DNA of 25,776 nucleotides from an uncultured Verrucomicrobia subdivision 3 bacterium (GCA_937890005.1 CALBZA010000052.1:1-25776); one strand, 5' to 3'. Counted from the first letter of the stretch, positions 6,159-13,708 are shown. The notes: generated by a model from the letters alone, not told the origin. Program-made: numbers and translations.

Positions 6159-8680
6159 ACACAAAGGAAGATGACGCAGTTCACGAAGACCGGGACTCGA
6201 TCGTGACGCGATTTGCGCGTGTCGTTGCCGCCCATGCGGACGGAATTGCGATCAGCACGGATTCCGTTCAATGGACGTATGCGGAACTGGATTGGCGTTC
6301 GACTGCAATCGCTCACTTGATTGCCCAGAGAAATCCGGCCGGTCGCGTTCTGGCGTTGTTGATGAATCATGGCGCGCCGCTGGTTGCTGCCATTCTCGGA
6401 GTTCTCAAAGCCGGAAAAATTTATCTCGCCCTCGACCCGGCTGATCCATCCGCAACTCACCGCGCGCTGTTGTCCGAAGCTGAAGCAACCCTGTTGATCG
6501 CGGACGAAGCGAATGCGTCTCTGGCAAAAGTGTTGACGGAAAAAAGTTCGGTTTTGGAACTCGGACCGCTTTCAACGGAGGCGTCGTCGTCCACAACGTT
6601 GCCGAATGTTACCAGTGAAGCGGGCGCGTGGCTGATGTTCACCTCGGGTTCCAGTGGCCGGCCAAAGGGTGTCTGGCAAAATCATGCGGGCGTTGTGCAT
6701 CAGGCCGATGTTTATTCGCGACTGGTCGGAATTGCCGCAAACGATCGGTTGTCCCTGCTGACCTCATGCAATCTAGCCGCATCGGCAACCGCCCTTTTTG
6801 GCGCGCTGCTGAATGGTGCGACGCTCTGTCCTTTTCATTTGCGATCCCGTGGCATCGATCGTCTCGCGTCGTGGATTATCGAACAGAAAATTTCGATCTA
6901 TCACTCCGTTCCGACCGTGTTCCGGCATTTGATCCGCGCGGCGGGAGAACGGAATGTGTTCGAATCCGTTCGGTGGATTCGGCTTGGCGGCGAACCGGTT
7001 TTGCGTTCGGACGTGGACCTGTTTCAGAAATCCACGCTGCGGCACACACGCCTGCTGCATGCCTACAGTTCAACCGAAACCGGTCTTGTTGCCGCCACGG
7101 TCATCGATCACGAAACACAAATGGAAGGTCGCGTGCCCGTGGGAAAGCCGATGCCAGAGGCCAGCGTTACTTTGCTCGGTGCGGAGGATGGTTCTGCTCA
7201 ACCGGACGACATTGGGAAAATCGTCGTAAGCGGACCCGGAATCGCTCGGGGCTATTGGCGGCAGGAAAACGGTCAAGCCGGTTTCCAGTTGATGGATGGA
7301 CGGCATAGTTTCGTCACGAACGATCTTGGACGATTTCTTCCCGATGGAACACTCGAGCATCTCGGGCGTTCGGACAGTGTCGTGAAGATTCGCGGCCGCC
7401 GAATCGACATTGCGGAAGTGGAAGCGGCATTGCGAAGTCTGGATTCCGTGAACGAAGCCGCCGTTGCAGCGTTTGCCAATGCAGAGGGTGAACAGCGTTT
7501 GATTGCTTTCGTGATTTTCAAGTCGGGAGAGGTCGAAACGTCGCGTTTGCGTGAGGAGCTTCGAACTCGGTTGCCGGACGCGATGATGCCATCTGAATTC
7601 GTGGCGGTGTCCGAGCTGCCGCAAACTTCCGGCGGAAAACTCGATCGGAAGGCATTGCGCGAACCGAAGTCGCCGCGGATCGAAACCGGACGCCGCCTCA
7701 TGCCGCGCGATGGCATTGAGCGCAAAGTGGCGCGGATCTGGGAATCCGTGCTGGGCATTGAAGGCATCGGGCGTCGTGAAGATTTCTTTGAGTTGGGCGG
7801 CACGTCGATTCATTCGCCGCAGGTCATTTCCCGGATTGAACAGGCGTTCAATGTGGCTTTGCCGCTGTCGGTGCTGAGCGAGCATGGAACGATCGTGCAA
7901 CTTGCCCAACGACTCGCGCGCGAGACGATCGCATCTGCGGCATCGCCCCTTGTCGCACTGCGAAGCGGCGGTGCCGGCCTGCCGCTGTTTTTGATTCATA
8001 ACGGAAAGGGCGACATTTCCACTTACGGCCAGTTGGCGAGGCGTTTGGAAGGGCGCTCGATTTATGCGCTGCAATCGCCGGGATTGGACGGATGCGCATG
8101 GCCGTTCAGCGACATTCGGGAAATGGCCAATGCTTACATCGCCGAAATTCTGCGCGTGCATCCGGATGGACCGATCCTGCTCGGCGGAACATGCATGGGC
8201 GGAATGGTTGCGTTTGAAATCGCGACGCAACTGGCGGCGCTTGGAAAACCGGTCGCCATGCTGGCATTGATCGACAGCCGTCTGCCGGATCGAAGCATCT
8301 TAAACGTTGTTCGTAATGAGGCCCGGGATCTGTTTCGGATTCCGCGATGGTTTCTGACCCGACAGCTGTTCGGAAGAATCGGGCCAACGTTGTTGCCAGG
8401 CTATCGGCGCTTTGTGGCGAACATGAACAGCCGTGCGCTTCGCCGGTTTCAACCAACATTTTATTCCGGCAACGTCACGATTGTGACGACCGCGGACACA
8501 CCACAACGTTCCGGTGATCGGCGCCTCACGATCCGACATTTCGCGCGCGAGGTGGAATTGATTACGATTCCCGGCATCCGTTCGGAACTTTTCATGGCTC
8601 CTGCCGTGGATGATCTGGCCCGGGCGCTCCAAGCCTGCATTGAGAAGGTGGAAGTGGTCAGCGCCGTTTGCGCAGCGTAA
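6155..8680 (+). CDS. Single-module NRPS-like protein: adenylation, carrier, thioesterase
   Basis: The 841-residue protein activates a carboxylic acid with ATP, loads it on a phosphopantetheine arm and passes it to a thioesterase-like domain. Adenylation domain (about 15-505): A3 FTSGSSGRPKG (162-172), A5 YSSTETG (304-310), A7 TNDLGRFLPDG, A8 KIRGRRIDIAEVE and A10 GGKLDRKAL with K495. Carrier domain (about 515-590): FFELGGTSIHS with S551. Thioesterase domain (about 610-830): GGTCMGGMVAFE with C680 in the nucleophile position and D707 in LIDS. At the A4 specificity site, the usual aspartate aligns with A208, so an alpha-amino acid substrate is unlikely. The usual thioesterase histidine aligns with R809 (IPGIRSELF). 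There is no condensation domain. ATG 6155 is chosen because it forms an ATGA overlap with the previous stop; GTG 6146 also exists. The 3' end overlaps convergent ribE by 23 bp. Confidence 0.9.
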   Translation: MNTKEDDAVHEDRDSIVTRFARVVAAHADGIAISTDSVQWTYAELDWRSTAIAHLIAQRNPAGRVLALLMNHGAPLVAAILGVLKAGKIYLALDPADPSATHRALLSEAEATLLIADEANASLAKVLTEKSSVLELGPLSTEASSSTTLPNVTSEAGAWLMFTSGSSGRPKGVWQNHAGVVHQADVYSRLVGIAANDRLSLLTSCNLAASATALFGALLNGATLCPFHLRSRGIDRLASWIIEQKISIYHSVPTVFRHLIRAAGERNVFESVRWIRLGGEPVLRSDVDLFQKSTLRHTRLLHAYSSTETGLVAATVIDHETQMEGRVPVGKPMPEASVTLLGAEDGSAQPDDIGKIVVSGPGIARGYWRQENGQAGFQLMDGRHSFVTNDLGRFLPDGTLEHLGRSDSVVKIRGRRIDIAEVEAALRSLDSVNEAAVAAFANAEGEQRLIAFVIFKSGEVETSRLREELRTRLPDAMMPSEFVAVSELPQTSGGKLDRKALREPKSPRIETGRRLMPRDGIERKVARIWESVLGIEGIGRREDFFELGGTSIHSPQVISRIEQAFNVALPLSVLSEHGTIVQLAQRLARETIASAASPLVALRSGGAGLPLFLIHNGKGDISTYGQLARRLEGRSIYALQSPGLDGCAWPFSDIREMANAYIAEILRVHPDGPILLGGTCMGGMVAFEIATQLAALGKPVAMLALIDSRLPDRSILNVVRNEARDLFRIPRWFLTRQLFGRIGPTLLPGYRRFVANMNSRALRRFQPTFYSGNVTIVTTADTPQRSGDRRLTIRHFAREVELITIPGIRSELFMAPAVDDLARALQACIEKVEVVSAVCAA

Positions 8681-9269
8681 GGAATTTCTCCACGTATTTT
8701 CCGAGAATGTCGGCTTCCAGATTCACGGCGTCACCGACCTTTCGTTCGCGAAGCGCGGTGACTTCAAACGTGTGCGGAATGATCCAGATGCGAAAACTTT
8801 TCCGGCTGACGGCTGCGACAGTGAGACTGATGCCGTCCACAGCGACCGATCCCTTGAACACAAGATAGCGCATCACGTCATCGGGAGCGCTGATGTCGAG
8901 GACGTGATCCTGTCCGGCGCGTTCCCATCGGACAATTTTTCCGACTCCATCGATATGGCCGGTGACGAAATGTCCGCCGAACTCGCCGCTGGCGCGAAGG
9001 GGGCGTTCGAGATTCACGAGCGAGCCGGGTTTGGCGAACTGGAGGTTGGTGCGTTTCCACGTTTCCTGGAGAAGATCGAATTGAACGAGTTTCGATTTGC
9101 CGCGCGTGGTGAGTTTCACAACGGTGAGGCAGCAGCCGTTGACAGCGAGACTGTCGCCGAGTTTCAGGCCACGCGCTGTCGCCGTGGCGCGCACGGTGAG
9201 TTCAATCGATTTCGCGGCCGGTTTGATCCGTTCCACGATGCCAGCTTCTTCGACGATGCCTGTGAACAT
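8658..9269 (-). CDS. ribE: Riboflavin synthase alpha chain
   Basis: The enzyme dismutates two molecules of 6,7-dimethyl-8-ribityllumazine to give riboflavin. The 203-residue product starts with the family's MFTGIVEE and contains the two tandem lumazine-binding barrels: the first with GDSLAVNGCCLTV, the second with FKGSVAVDGISLTV. GHFVTGHIDGVG joins them and a C-terminal trimerisation helix DILGKYVEKF ends the protein. The start at 9269 is preferred over an upstream ATG at 9320 because the family begins at this MFTGIVE. It lies downstream of ribD on the same strand, across a 136-bp gap containing a short repeat. Its last 23 bp overlap the convergent biosynthetic gene, an arrangement that allows antisense interference. 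No FMN riboswitch is visible in the 136-bp gap upstream. Confidence 0.97.
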   Translation of the reverse strand: MFTGIVEEAGIVERIKPAAKSIELTVRATATARGLKLGDSLAVNGCCLTVVKLTTRGKSKLVQFDLLQETWKRTNLQFAKPGSLVNLERPLRASGEFGGHFVTGHIDGVGKIVRWERAGQDHVLDISAPDDVMRYLVFKGSVAVDGISLTVAAVSRKSFRIWIIPHTFEVTALRERKVGDAVNLEADILGKYVEKFLTLRKRR

Positions 9270-9362
9270 TGTGAGAAAACTAGATTTGGAGCGCGATGGC
9301 GTCGAGTCAGGTTTTGGCAAAATGCGGACGTGGATTGATTTTCAAAGGAAAGGAATCTCACA

Positions 9363-9384
9363 GAAGGGAACGAAGGGAACGAAG
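9363..9384. repeat. Tandem 9-bp repeat in the ribD-ribE gap
   Basis: GAAGGGAAC occurs twice in tandem (9363-9371, 9372-9380), followed by a partial third copy GAAG. It lies in the 136 bp between ribD and ribE. On the coding (minus) strand the unit reads GTTCCCTTC. No hairpin or T tract accompanies it. Confidence 0.7.
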
Positions 9385-9405
9385 TTTTTGGGAAGCGGGC
9401 GGCGG

Positions 9406-10563
9406 CTACAGTTTGTTGGTGCGTGCAATCACTTTCGCGGTGAGCAGCAAATCCGGACCGAGCTTTTGCCAATGGACTTTGCTGAGTTGAAGCGCGTCTT
9501 CCAGTCGTTCCACTCCGGTTCCAGCAACTCCTTTACGCGAATCGCGGCCGCCGAGAATTTTCGGTGCGTAGAAGAATGCGATGCGATGGGTGAATCCGCC
9601 GAAAAGAAATGACGCGTTCACTTCGCCGCCACCTTCAACCAGCAGGCTGGTCACGTTTTCGGCACCGAGCTTTTTAAGAAGCCAGACGAGATCGATTGCG
9701 GATTGCGGATTGCGGATTGCGGAATTTTTGGAAGGCGCGGTGACAACGCTCACTCGACGCGCGAGGGCTTGAACGCGGTTCTTTGGTGCGCGATCACTGA
9801 CGACGATTGTTGTCAGCGATGCGAAATTGTCTGTCACGATTTTCGCGTTCAGTGGCGTACGCGCCACGGAGTCGAGCACAATCCGGCGTAGCGGCTTCGA
9901 AGCCTGAGCAGTCGTGTTTGGCGTTTTCGGCAATCTCACGGTGAGGCTCGGATCGTCGTGAAGAATGGTGTTCACCCCAACGAGGATGGCGTCGCTTCCC
10001 TGACGCAATTTCATCGCGTGGAACCGGGATTTCTCGCTGGTGATCCATTTCGATTCGCCGGATGCAGTCGCGATCTTTCCGTCGAGTGTCATCGCAGCTT
10101 TGACTGTGACGAACGGCGTGCGGTGAACGATCCAGTGATTGAACGCTTCGTTCAGTTCCGCACATTCGTCGGTCAACACCCCGGAGATCACCTCAATGCC
10201 CGCGCGTCGCAGTATGCGGAAACCGTGGCCGCGATGTTTCGGATTCGGATCTGTGGCGCCAACGACCACTTTGCGAATGCCGGCGTCAATGATGGCGGAA
10301 GTGCAGGGAGGGGTGCGTCCATGTGTGCAGCACGGTTCCAATGTGACGTAAAGGGTCGCGCCTTTGGGGTTGTGACCTTTGCGTTCGGCGTCGTGGAGCG
10401 CTTCAATTTCTGCGTGTGGCAGACCCGCACGTCGATGCCATCCGTGGCCGATGATTTTTCCCGCCTTCACCAGCACCGCTCCGACCATGGGATTGGGCGA
10501 AGTAAAACCATGACTGCGACGGGCAAGACGCAGCGCAAGTTTCATGAAACCGGTGTCGGTCAC
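9406..10563 (-). CDS. ribD: Bifunctional riboflavin deaminase/reductase RibD
   Basis: RibD deaminates 2,5-diamino-6-ribosylamino-pyrimidinone phosphate and then reduces the ribose side chain. The N-terminal deaminase domain shows TSPNPMVGAVLV, zinc ligands HAE and PCCTHGRTPPC. The C-terminal reductase domain shows VTVKAAMTLDGKIA, SKWITS, GVNTILHDDP and LLVEGGGEVNASF. GTG 10563 is chosen because it gives VTDTGFMKLALRLARR, the usual family beginning, and clears the ftsY stop by 31 bp. An ATG at 10632 would overlap ftsY by 38 bp. The reductase domain carries the odd segment SAIRNPQSAI, encoded by a heptamer repeat at 9694-9721 and lying between two conserved strands, probably in a surface loop. 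It is part of a minus-strand series with ftsY upstream and ribE downstream. Confidence 0.95.
   Translation of the reverse strand: MTDTGFMKLALRLARRSHGFTSPNPMVGAVLVKAGKIIGHGWHRRAGLPHAEIEALHDAERKGHNPKGATLYVTLEPCCTHGRTPPCTSAIIDAGIRKVVVGATDPNPKHRGHGFRILRRAGIEVISGVLTDECAELNEAFNHWIVHRTPFVTVKAAMTLDGKIATASGESKWITSEKSRFHAMKLRQGSDAILVGVNTILHDDPSLTVRLPKTPNTTAQASKPLRRIVLDSVARTPLNAKIVTDNFASLTTIVVSDRAPKNRVQALARRVSVVTAPSKNSAIRNPQSAIDLVWLLKKLGAENVTSLLVEGGGEVNASFLFGGFTHRIAFFYAPKILGGRDSRKGVAGTGVERLEDALQLSKVHWQKLGPDLLLTAKVIARTNKL
9694..9721. repeat. Four tandem copies of a 7-bp unit inside ribD
   Basis: GATTGCG is repeated exactly four times (9694-9700, 9701-9707, 9708-9714, 9715-9721). On the coding strand it spells a run of serine, alanine, isoleucine, arginine, asparagine, proline and glutamine residues within RibD. 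Three units equal 21 bp, so three extra copies over one keep the reading frame. Confidence 0.9.
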
Positions 10564-10594
10564 GGCGGGAACGTAGCCGTTCGACGGGGAGAAG

Positions 10595-11506
10595 TCAGGC
10601 CCGGAACAAGGCTTCGGCAAACGCTTTCGCATCGAACGGCTGGAGATCGTCCGCCTGTTCGCCGACGCCGATGAACTTGATGGGAAGACCGAGTTCCTTC
10701 TGGATGGCGATCACCATGCCGCCCTTGCTGGTGCCGTCGAGCTTTGTGACGACCAGTCCGGTGAGAGGAACGGCTTTGTTGAATTCACGTGCCTGGTTCA
10801 ACGCATTCATGCCGGTGGTGGCATCGAGCACGAGGAGCACTTCATGCGGGGCGCCGGTAATTTGTTTTCCCATCACGCGATGCAGCTTTTGTAATTCCTG
10901 CATCAGGTTGTGCTTGGTGTGAAGGCGTCCGGCGGTATCGACAAAGAGGTAGCTGGCCTTGCGGGCGTTTGCGGCGGTGACGCCATCGTGTGCGATGGCG
11001 GCAGGATCGGCGCCGTATGCGCCGGCCACAACTTCGATCTTCAGCTTTTGCCCCCAGAGTTTGAGCTGTTCGATCGCTGCGGCGCGAAACGTGTCACAAG
11101 CGGCGAGCATGGCGGTCTTATTTTGTGATTGAACGTAGTTGGCGAGCTTGGCCGAGGTGGTCGTTTTGCCGGTGCCGTTCACGCCGACGATGGAAACGAC
11201 TGTGAGCTGGCCGGGAATTTCCTTCAGAGCGGAATCGTTCGAGGCGAGATTTTTGATCACCTCCTGCTCGGCGATGGCGAACACATCCAATCCGCTGCCG
11301 CCCTGGGTTTCGTAAGCTTTCTTGACCGCAGAAATGATCTGCTGCGTCACCGCCATGCCGAGATCGGCGCCGATGAGAGCGGCTTCCAATTCCTCGATGG
11401 AATCGCCCGTCAGACGTGGCGAACGCGTGACGATGCGTTTGATTTCGTGAACCAGCTTGCTCTGCGTTTTCTGCAGGCCGGCTTTGATTTTGTCGAATAA
11501 ACCCAT
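10595..11506 (-). CDS. ftsY: Signal recognition particle receptor FtsY
   Basis: FtsY is the membrane-associated GTPase that docks ribosome-SRP complexes at the Sec translocon. The 303-residue protein has an N-terminal helical N domain (about 1-95) and a GTPase domain with GVNGTGKTTT P-loop, DTFRAAAIEQL, DTAGR (G3), TKLDG (G4) and the closing GVGEQADDLQPFD. The acidic A domain found in enterobacterial FtsY is absent. The first residues MGLFDKIKAGLQKTQ form the short amphipathic membrane-targeting helix seen in A-domain-less forms. The start at 11506 gives this helix directly. It sits 54 bp after the PHP gene and 31 bp before ribD on the same strand. Confidence 0.97.
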   Translation of the reverse strand: MGLFDKIKAGLQKTQSKLVHEIKRIVTRSPRLTGDSIEELEAALIGADLGMAVTQQIISAVKKAYETQGGSGLDVFAIAEQEVIKNLASNDSALKEIPGQLTVVSIVGVNGTGKTTTSAKLANYVQSQNKTAMLAACDTFRAAAIEQLKLWGQKLKIEVVAGAYGADPAAIAHDGVTAANARKASYLFVDTAGRLHTKHNLMQELQKLHRVMGKQITGAPHEVLLVLDATTGMNALNQAREFNKAVPLTGLVVTKLDGTSKGGMVIAIQKELGLPIKFIGVGEQADDLQPFDAKAFAEALFRA

Positions 11507-11560
11507 GAAAGAACTCTGCTTTCCGATTTCCTGTTGGTGATGGCTGTTCGCGATTGCGGC

Positions 11561-12391
11561 CTACGAACTTGCAGGAGTGACTTTCCGCGCTGCCTTGAGC
11601 TTTTCCACCCGATCGTAGGGAAGCTTGACCGTTCCAATCAACGGTTTGCCCTTGCTCATGCCATGGCAGTCGGATCCTCCCGTGACGAGAAGTCCGAAAC
11701 GCAATGCGATGCGAAGATAATGTTCCGCCGTGGGCAGGGGATGCTTGGTGTGATAACACTCGAGTCCGTCCAGCCCGGCTTCGACGAGTGAGGGAATGAC
11801 TTCGTCGGTCCGGTTCAGTCCGGGATGCGCCATGACGGCCAGGCCGTTTGCCTGATGGATGAGTTCGATGGCTGTCAATGCGTCCATCTTTGCCTTCGGC
11901 ACCCATGCGGGACGATTCTTTTTCAGGAAACGTTCGAAGGCTTCGTCGAGCGAATCGCAAAGTCCTGCCTGCACAAGTGCTCTGGCCACATGAGGGCGTC
12001 CGGGTGACCGGCAGTTCGCGAGTTTGAAAACGGCATCTGCCTCCAGTGGGACGTTGAGCTGGTTGAGACGGGCGACCATTTCGCGAATGCGGTCCTGTCG
12101 GACGGTTTGGAATTTCGAAATTTCCTTCAGCAGAACGGGATTTTTGGAATCGAGGAAGTAGCCGAGAATGTGGACCTCGTTGCCATCCTGTTCGGCGGTG
12201 AGTTCGGCGCCAACGATGAATTCAATGCCGGCGGCCTTGCATGCGGCAGCGGCGCGTTCGCAACCTTCGATCGTGTCATGATCTGTGAGGGCGATCGCAG
12301 CAAATTGATGTTTTGCAGCCTGTGCCACCAGTTCCTCCGGCGTGTAGGTGCCGTCGGAAAAGTTGGTGTGCAGATGGAGGTCAGCGAACAT
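11561..12391 (-). CDS. PHP-domain phosphoesterase
   Basis: The PHP fold uses a trinuclear metal centre to hydrolyse phosphoesters. This one resembles the RNase AM (YciV) type, which removes 5' nucleotides or hydrolyses nucleoside 3',5'-bisphosphates. From ATG 12391 the protein has 276 residues and starts MFADLHLHTNFSDGT with the H-x-H motif. It continues with LTDHDTIEG, GAELTAE, an inserted capping segment in the middle, VMAHPG and GGSDCHG, so all metal ligands are present. An upstream start at 12418 exists but would run through the heptamer repeat region. Substrate assignment is from family resemblance only. It lies between nusB and ftsY in the minus-strand series. Confidence 0.9.
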   Translation of the reverse strand: MFADLHLHTNFSDGTYTPEELVAQAAKHQFAAIALTDHDTIEGCERAAAACKAAGIEFIVGAELTAEQDGNEVHILGYFLDSKNPVLLKEISKFQTVRQDRIREMVARLNQLNVPLEADAVFKLANCRSPGRPHVARALVQAGLCDSLDEAFERFLKKNRPAWVPKAKMDALTAIELIHQANGLAVMAHPGLNRTDEVIPSLVEAGLDGLECYHTKHPLPTAEHYLRIALRFGLLVTGGSDCHGMSKGKPLIGTVKLPYDRVEKLKAARKVTPASS

Positions 12392-12399
12392 GATCTTAG

Positions 12400-12441
12400 T
12401 CCAAAGTCCCGGTTCCAAAGTCCAAAGTCAGAAGTCCAGGG
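12400..12441. repeat. Degenerate 7-bp tandem array upstream of the PHP gene
   Basis: Six in-register heptamers are TCCAAAG, TCCCGGT, TCCAAAG, TCCAAAG, TCAGAAG and TCCAGGG. Three are identical and all begin with TC. The array starts 9 bp from the PHP start codon, so it occupies the place of its leader. Confidence 0.75.
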
Positions 12442-12550
12442 TTGAAATCGTCGGCAAATGCATCGCGATCAGCCGGCGTGAAAAGGAAATGATTCGGCCG
12501 GCCGGCCGTCTGCCAGCGGATCGAATCTTCAAAACGTGTGATCTTCACCA

Positions 12551-12585
12551 TCGACTTTTGATTTCAGACTTCGGCTTCGGACTAT
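12551..12585. repeat. Second degenerate 7-bp array, near the nusB stop
   Basis: Five in-register heptamers are TCGACTT, TTGATTT, CAGACTT, CGGCTTC and GGACTAT. The shared core GACTT is the reverse complement of the AAGTC core in the array at 12400-12441, so the two arrays face each other across about 110 bp. The last unit overlaps the nusB stop codon. Confidence 0.55.
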
Positions 12586-13082
12586 TTTACGATCCTCGCC
12601 GGACGCATCAGTTCGCCTTTGACCTTGTCCAGGATGCCGTTGACGAACTTGCCGCTGTCCTGTGTGGAAAATTTTTTCGCAATATCGACCGCTTCATTGA
12701 TGCTGACGATCGGCGGGATGTCTTCGCGGAAGAGCATTTCAAAAATGGCAAGGCGAAGAATGTTCCGGTCCACGGCAGCGATTCGATGCAGTTCCCAGTT
12801 CTTGGCGAATTTCTTGATATGGGCATCGATGGCCTCGCGGTTTTGAATGGCGCCGCGAATGAGCGGTTCGGCGAAGAGGCGCATGGCGGCTTCTTCCGCG
12901 CTGGGAGGCGGGAGTTCCACCGGCTGGCCCCAGGTCGCACCGCCTTTCTCTTCAGCAATGGCCGCAGCCCGCTGGGTATCCCAGAATTGCGCCAACGCGG
13001 CATCCAGGTCTTCCGGCGGGTTCAGGTCATGCTGAAACAGAAATTGAACGGCGCGTTCGCGCGCTTCACGTCTCTTTCCCAT
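12582..13082 (-). CDS. nusB: Transcription antitermination factor NusB
   Basis: NusB binds boxA RNA with NusE (S10) to form the antitermination complex on rRNA operons. The 166-residue protein begins MGKRREARERAVQFLFQHD, the typical N-terminal helix, and carries IAAVDRNILRLAIFEML, PPIVSINEAVDIAKKFST and KFVNGILDKV in the C-terminal half. A proline- and alanine-rich insertion (about residues 38-62) makes it longer than the usual 130-150 residues. ATG 13082 is the only sensible start. It heads the minus-strand nusB, PHP, ftsY, ribD, ribE series and is divergent from the NYN nuclease gene. NusB often clusters with riboflavin genes, commonly beside ribH, which is not in this window. Confidence 0.95.
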   Translation of the reverse strand: MGKRREARERAVQFLFQHDLNPPEDLDAALAQFWDTQRAAAIAEEKGGATWGQPVELPPPSAEEAAMRLFAEPLIRGAIQNREAIDAHIKKFAKNWELHRIAAVDRNILRLAIFEMLFREDIPPIVSINEAVDIAKKFSTQDSGKFVNGILDKVKGELMRPARIVK

Positions 13083-13200
13083 ACGAGGAACAATGCCGGA
13101 GAAAACGGAATCGCGGAAATAAAATTTTCAGCACACGGCATTGGCTTGTTCGCAACAGAGGTTCGCTGCAGGACGCCACGGCGCCTTGCGAGAGGAATTC

Positions 13201-13227
13201 GGATTTGGATTTTGGATTTTGAAGTTT
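13201..13227. repeat. 7-bp tandem array in front of the NYN nuclease gene
   Basis: GGATTT is followed by two exact GGATTTT units (13207-13220) and GAAGTTT (13221-13227). The array ends 10 bp before the ATG at 13238, in the spot where a ribosome binding site would be expected. Confidence 0.7.
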
Positions 13228-13237
13228 AGCCTGGGAC

Positions 13238-13708
13238 ATGGCTCTCGTTCGAATCCTTGTGGATGGTTACAGCCTGCTGCATCAGTGGCCGGAACTTGCG
13301 CCGGGCAGGGCGCGGTTTTCCGCCGAGGCGCGGGACGAACTGATCCACGTCCTCACGCTTTACCGCGATGCCGTGGGGACACCGATCACGATCTTTTTCG
13401 ACGGGTCTAGCTCGAATCGCGGTCCAAGGCCGAAGTCGAATCCCGATGAAGTGGAGGTGCTGTATTCAAAAGCAGGGCAGACGGCAGACCAGATGATCGA
13501 ACGGGCGGCGCATCTTTATCAGCCGTATGGCGAGGTGTTGGCGGTGACCGACGATCACGCTGAACGGGATACGGTTATTGCGATGGGAGGCCTGGCGTCG
13601 AGTTGCTGGAACTTTGTCCAGACGGTGCAGGGGACCCTCACAGAGCTGCAAGAGGACATCCGGGAACACAATCGGCGGGAACGTAACCGGTATGGGCGGC
13701 GGTCTTGA
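13238..13708 (+). CDS. YacP-like NYN-domain endoribonuclease
   Basis: NYN domains are PIN-like nucleases. The Bacillus member Rae1 (YacP) cleaves mRNA on the ribosome. The 156-residue protein shows the fold's acidic residues at D9 (LVDGYSLL), in ITIFFDGSSS, in GQTADQMIERAA and in VTDDHAERD, which together form the metal site. The segment FDGSSSNRGPRP followed by EVLYSKAGQTADQ is characteristic of the YacP group. The tail is basic and glutamate-rich (EDIREHNRRERNR), possibly RNA- or ribosome-contacting. No other domain is present. It starts 155 bp from divergent nusB, and a heptamer repeat array fills the space before its ATG. Confidence 0.88.
   Translation: MALVRILVDGYSLLHQWPELAPGRARFSAEARDELIHVLTLYRDAVGTPITIFFDGSSSNRGPRPKSNPDEVEVLYSKAGQTADQMIERAAHLYQPYGEVLAVTDDHAERDTVIAMGGLASSCWNFVQTVQGTLTELQEDIREHNRRERNRYGRRS

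Noticed and set aside
7070..8230. 386-codon minus-strand frame opposite the adenylation gene
   Set aside because: The plus strand carries a full set of conserved adenylation and carrier motifs; the opposite frame has no domain and no start signal.
8658..9405. FMN riboswitch ahead of the riboflavin genes
   Set aside because: Neither the ribE leader nor the short ftsY-ribD junction has room for or shows the conserved FMN aptamer segments.
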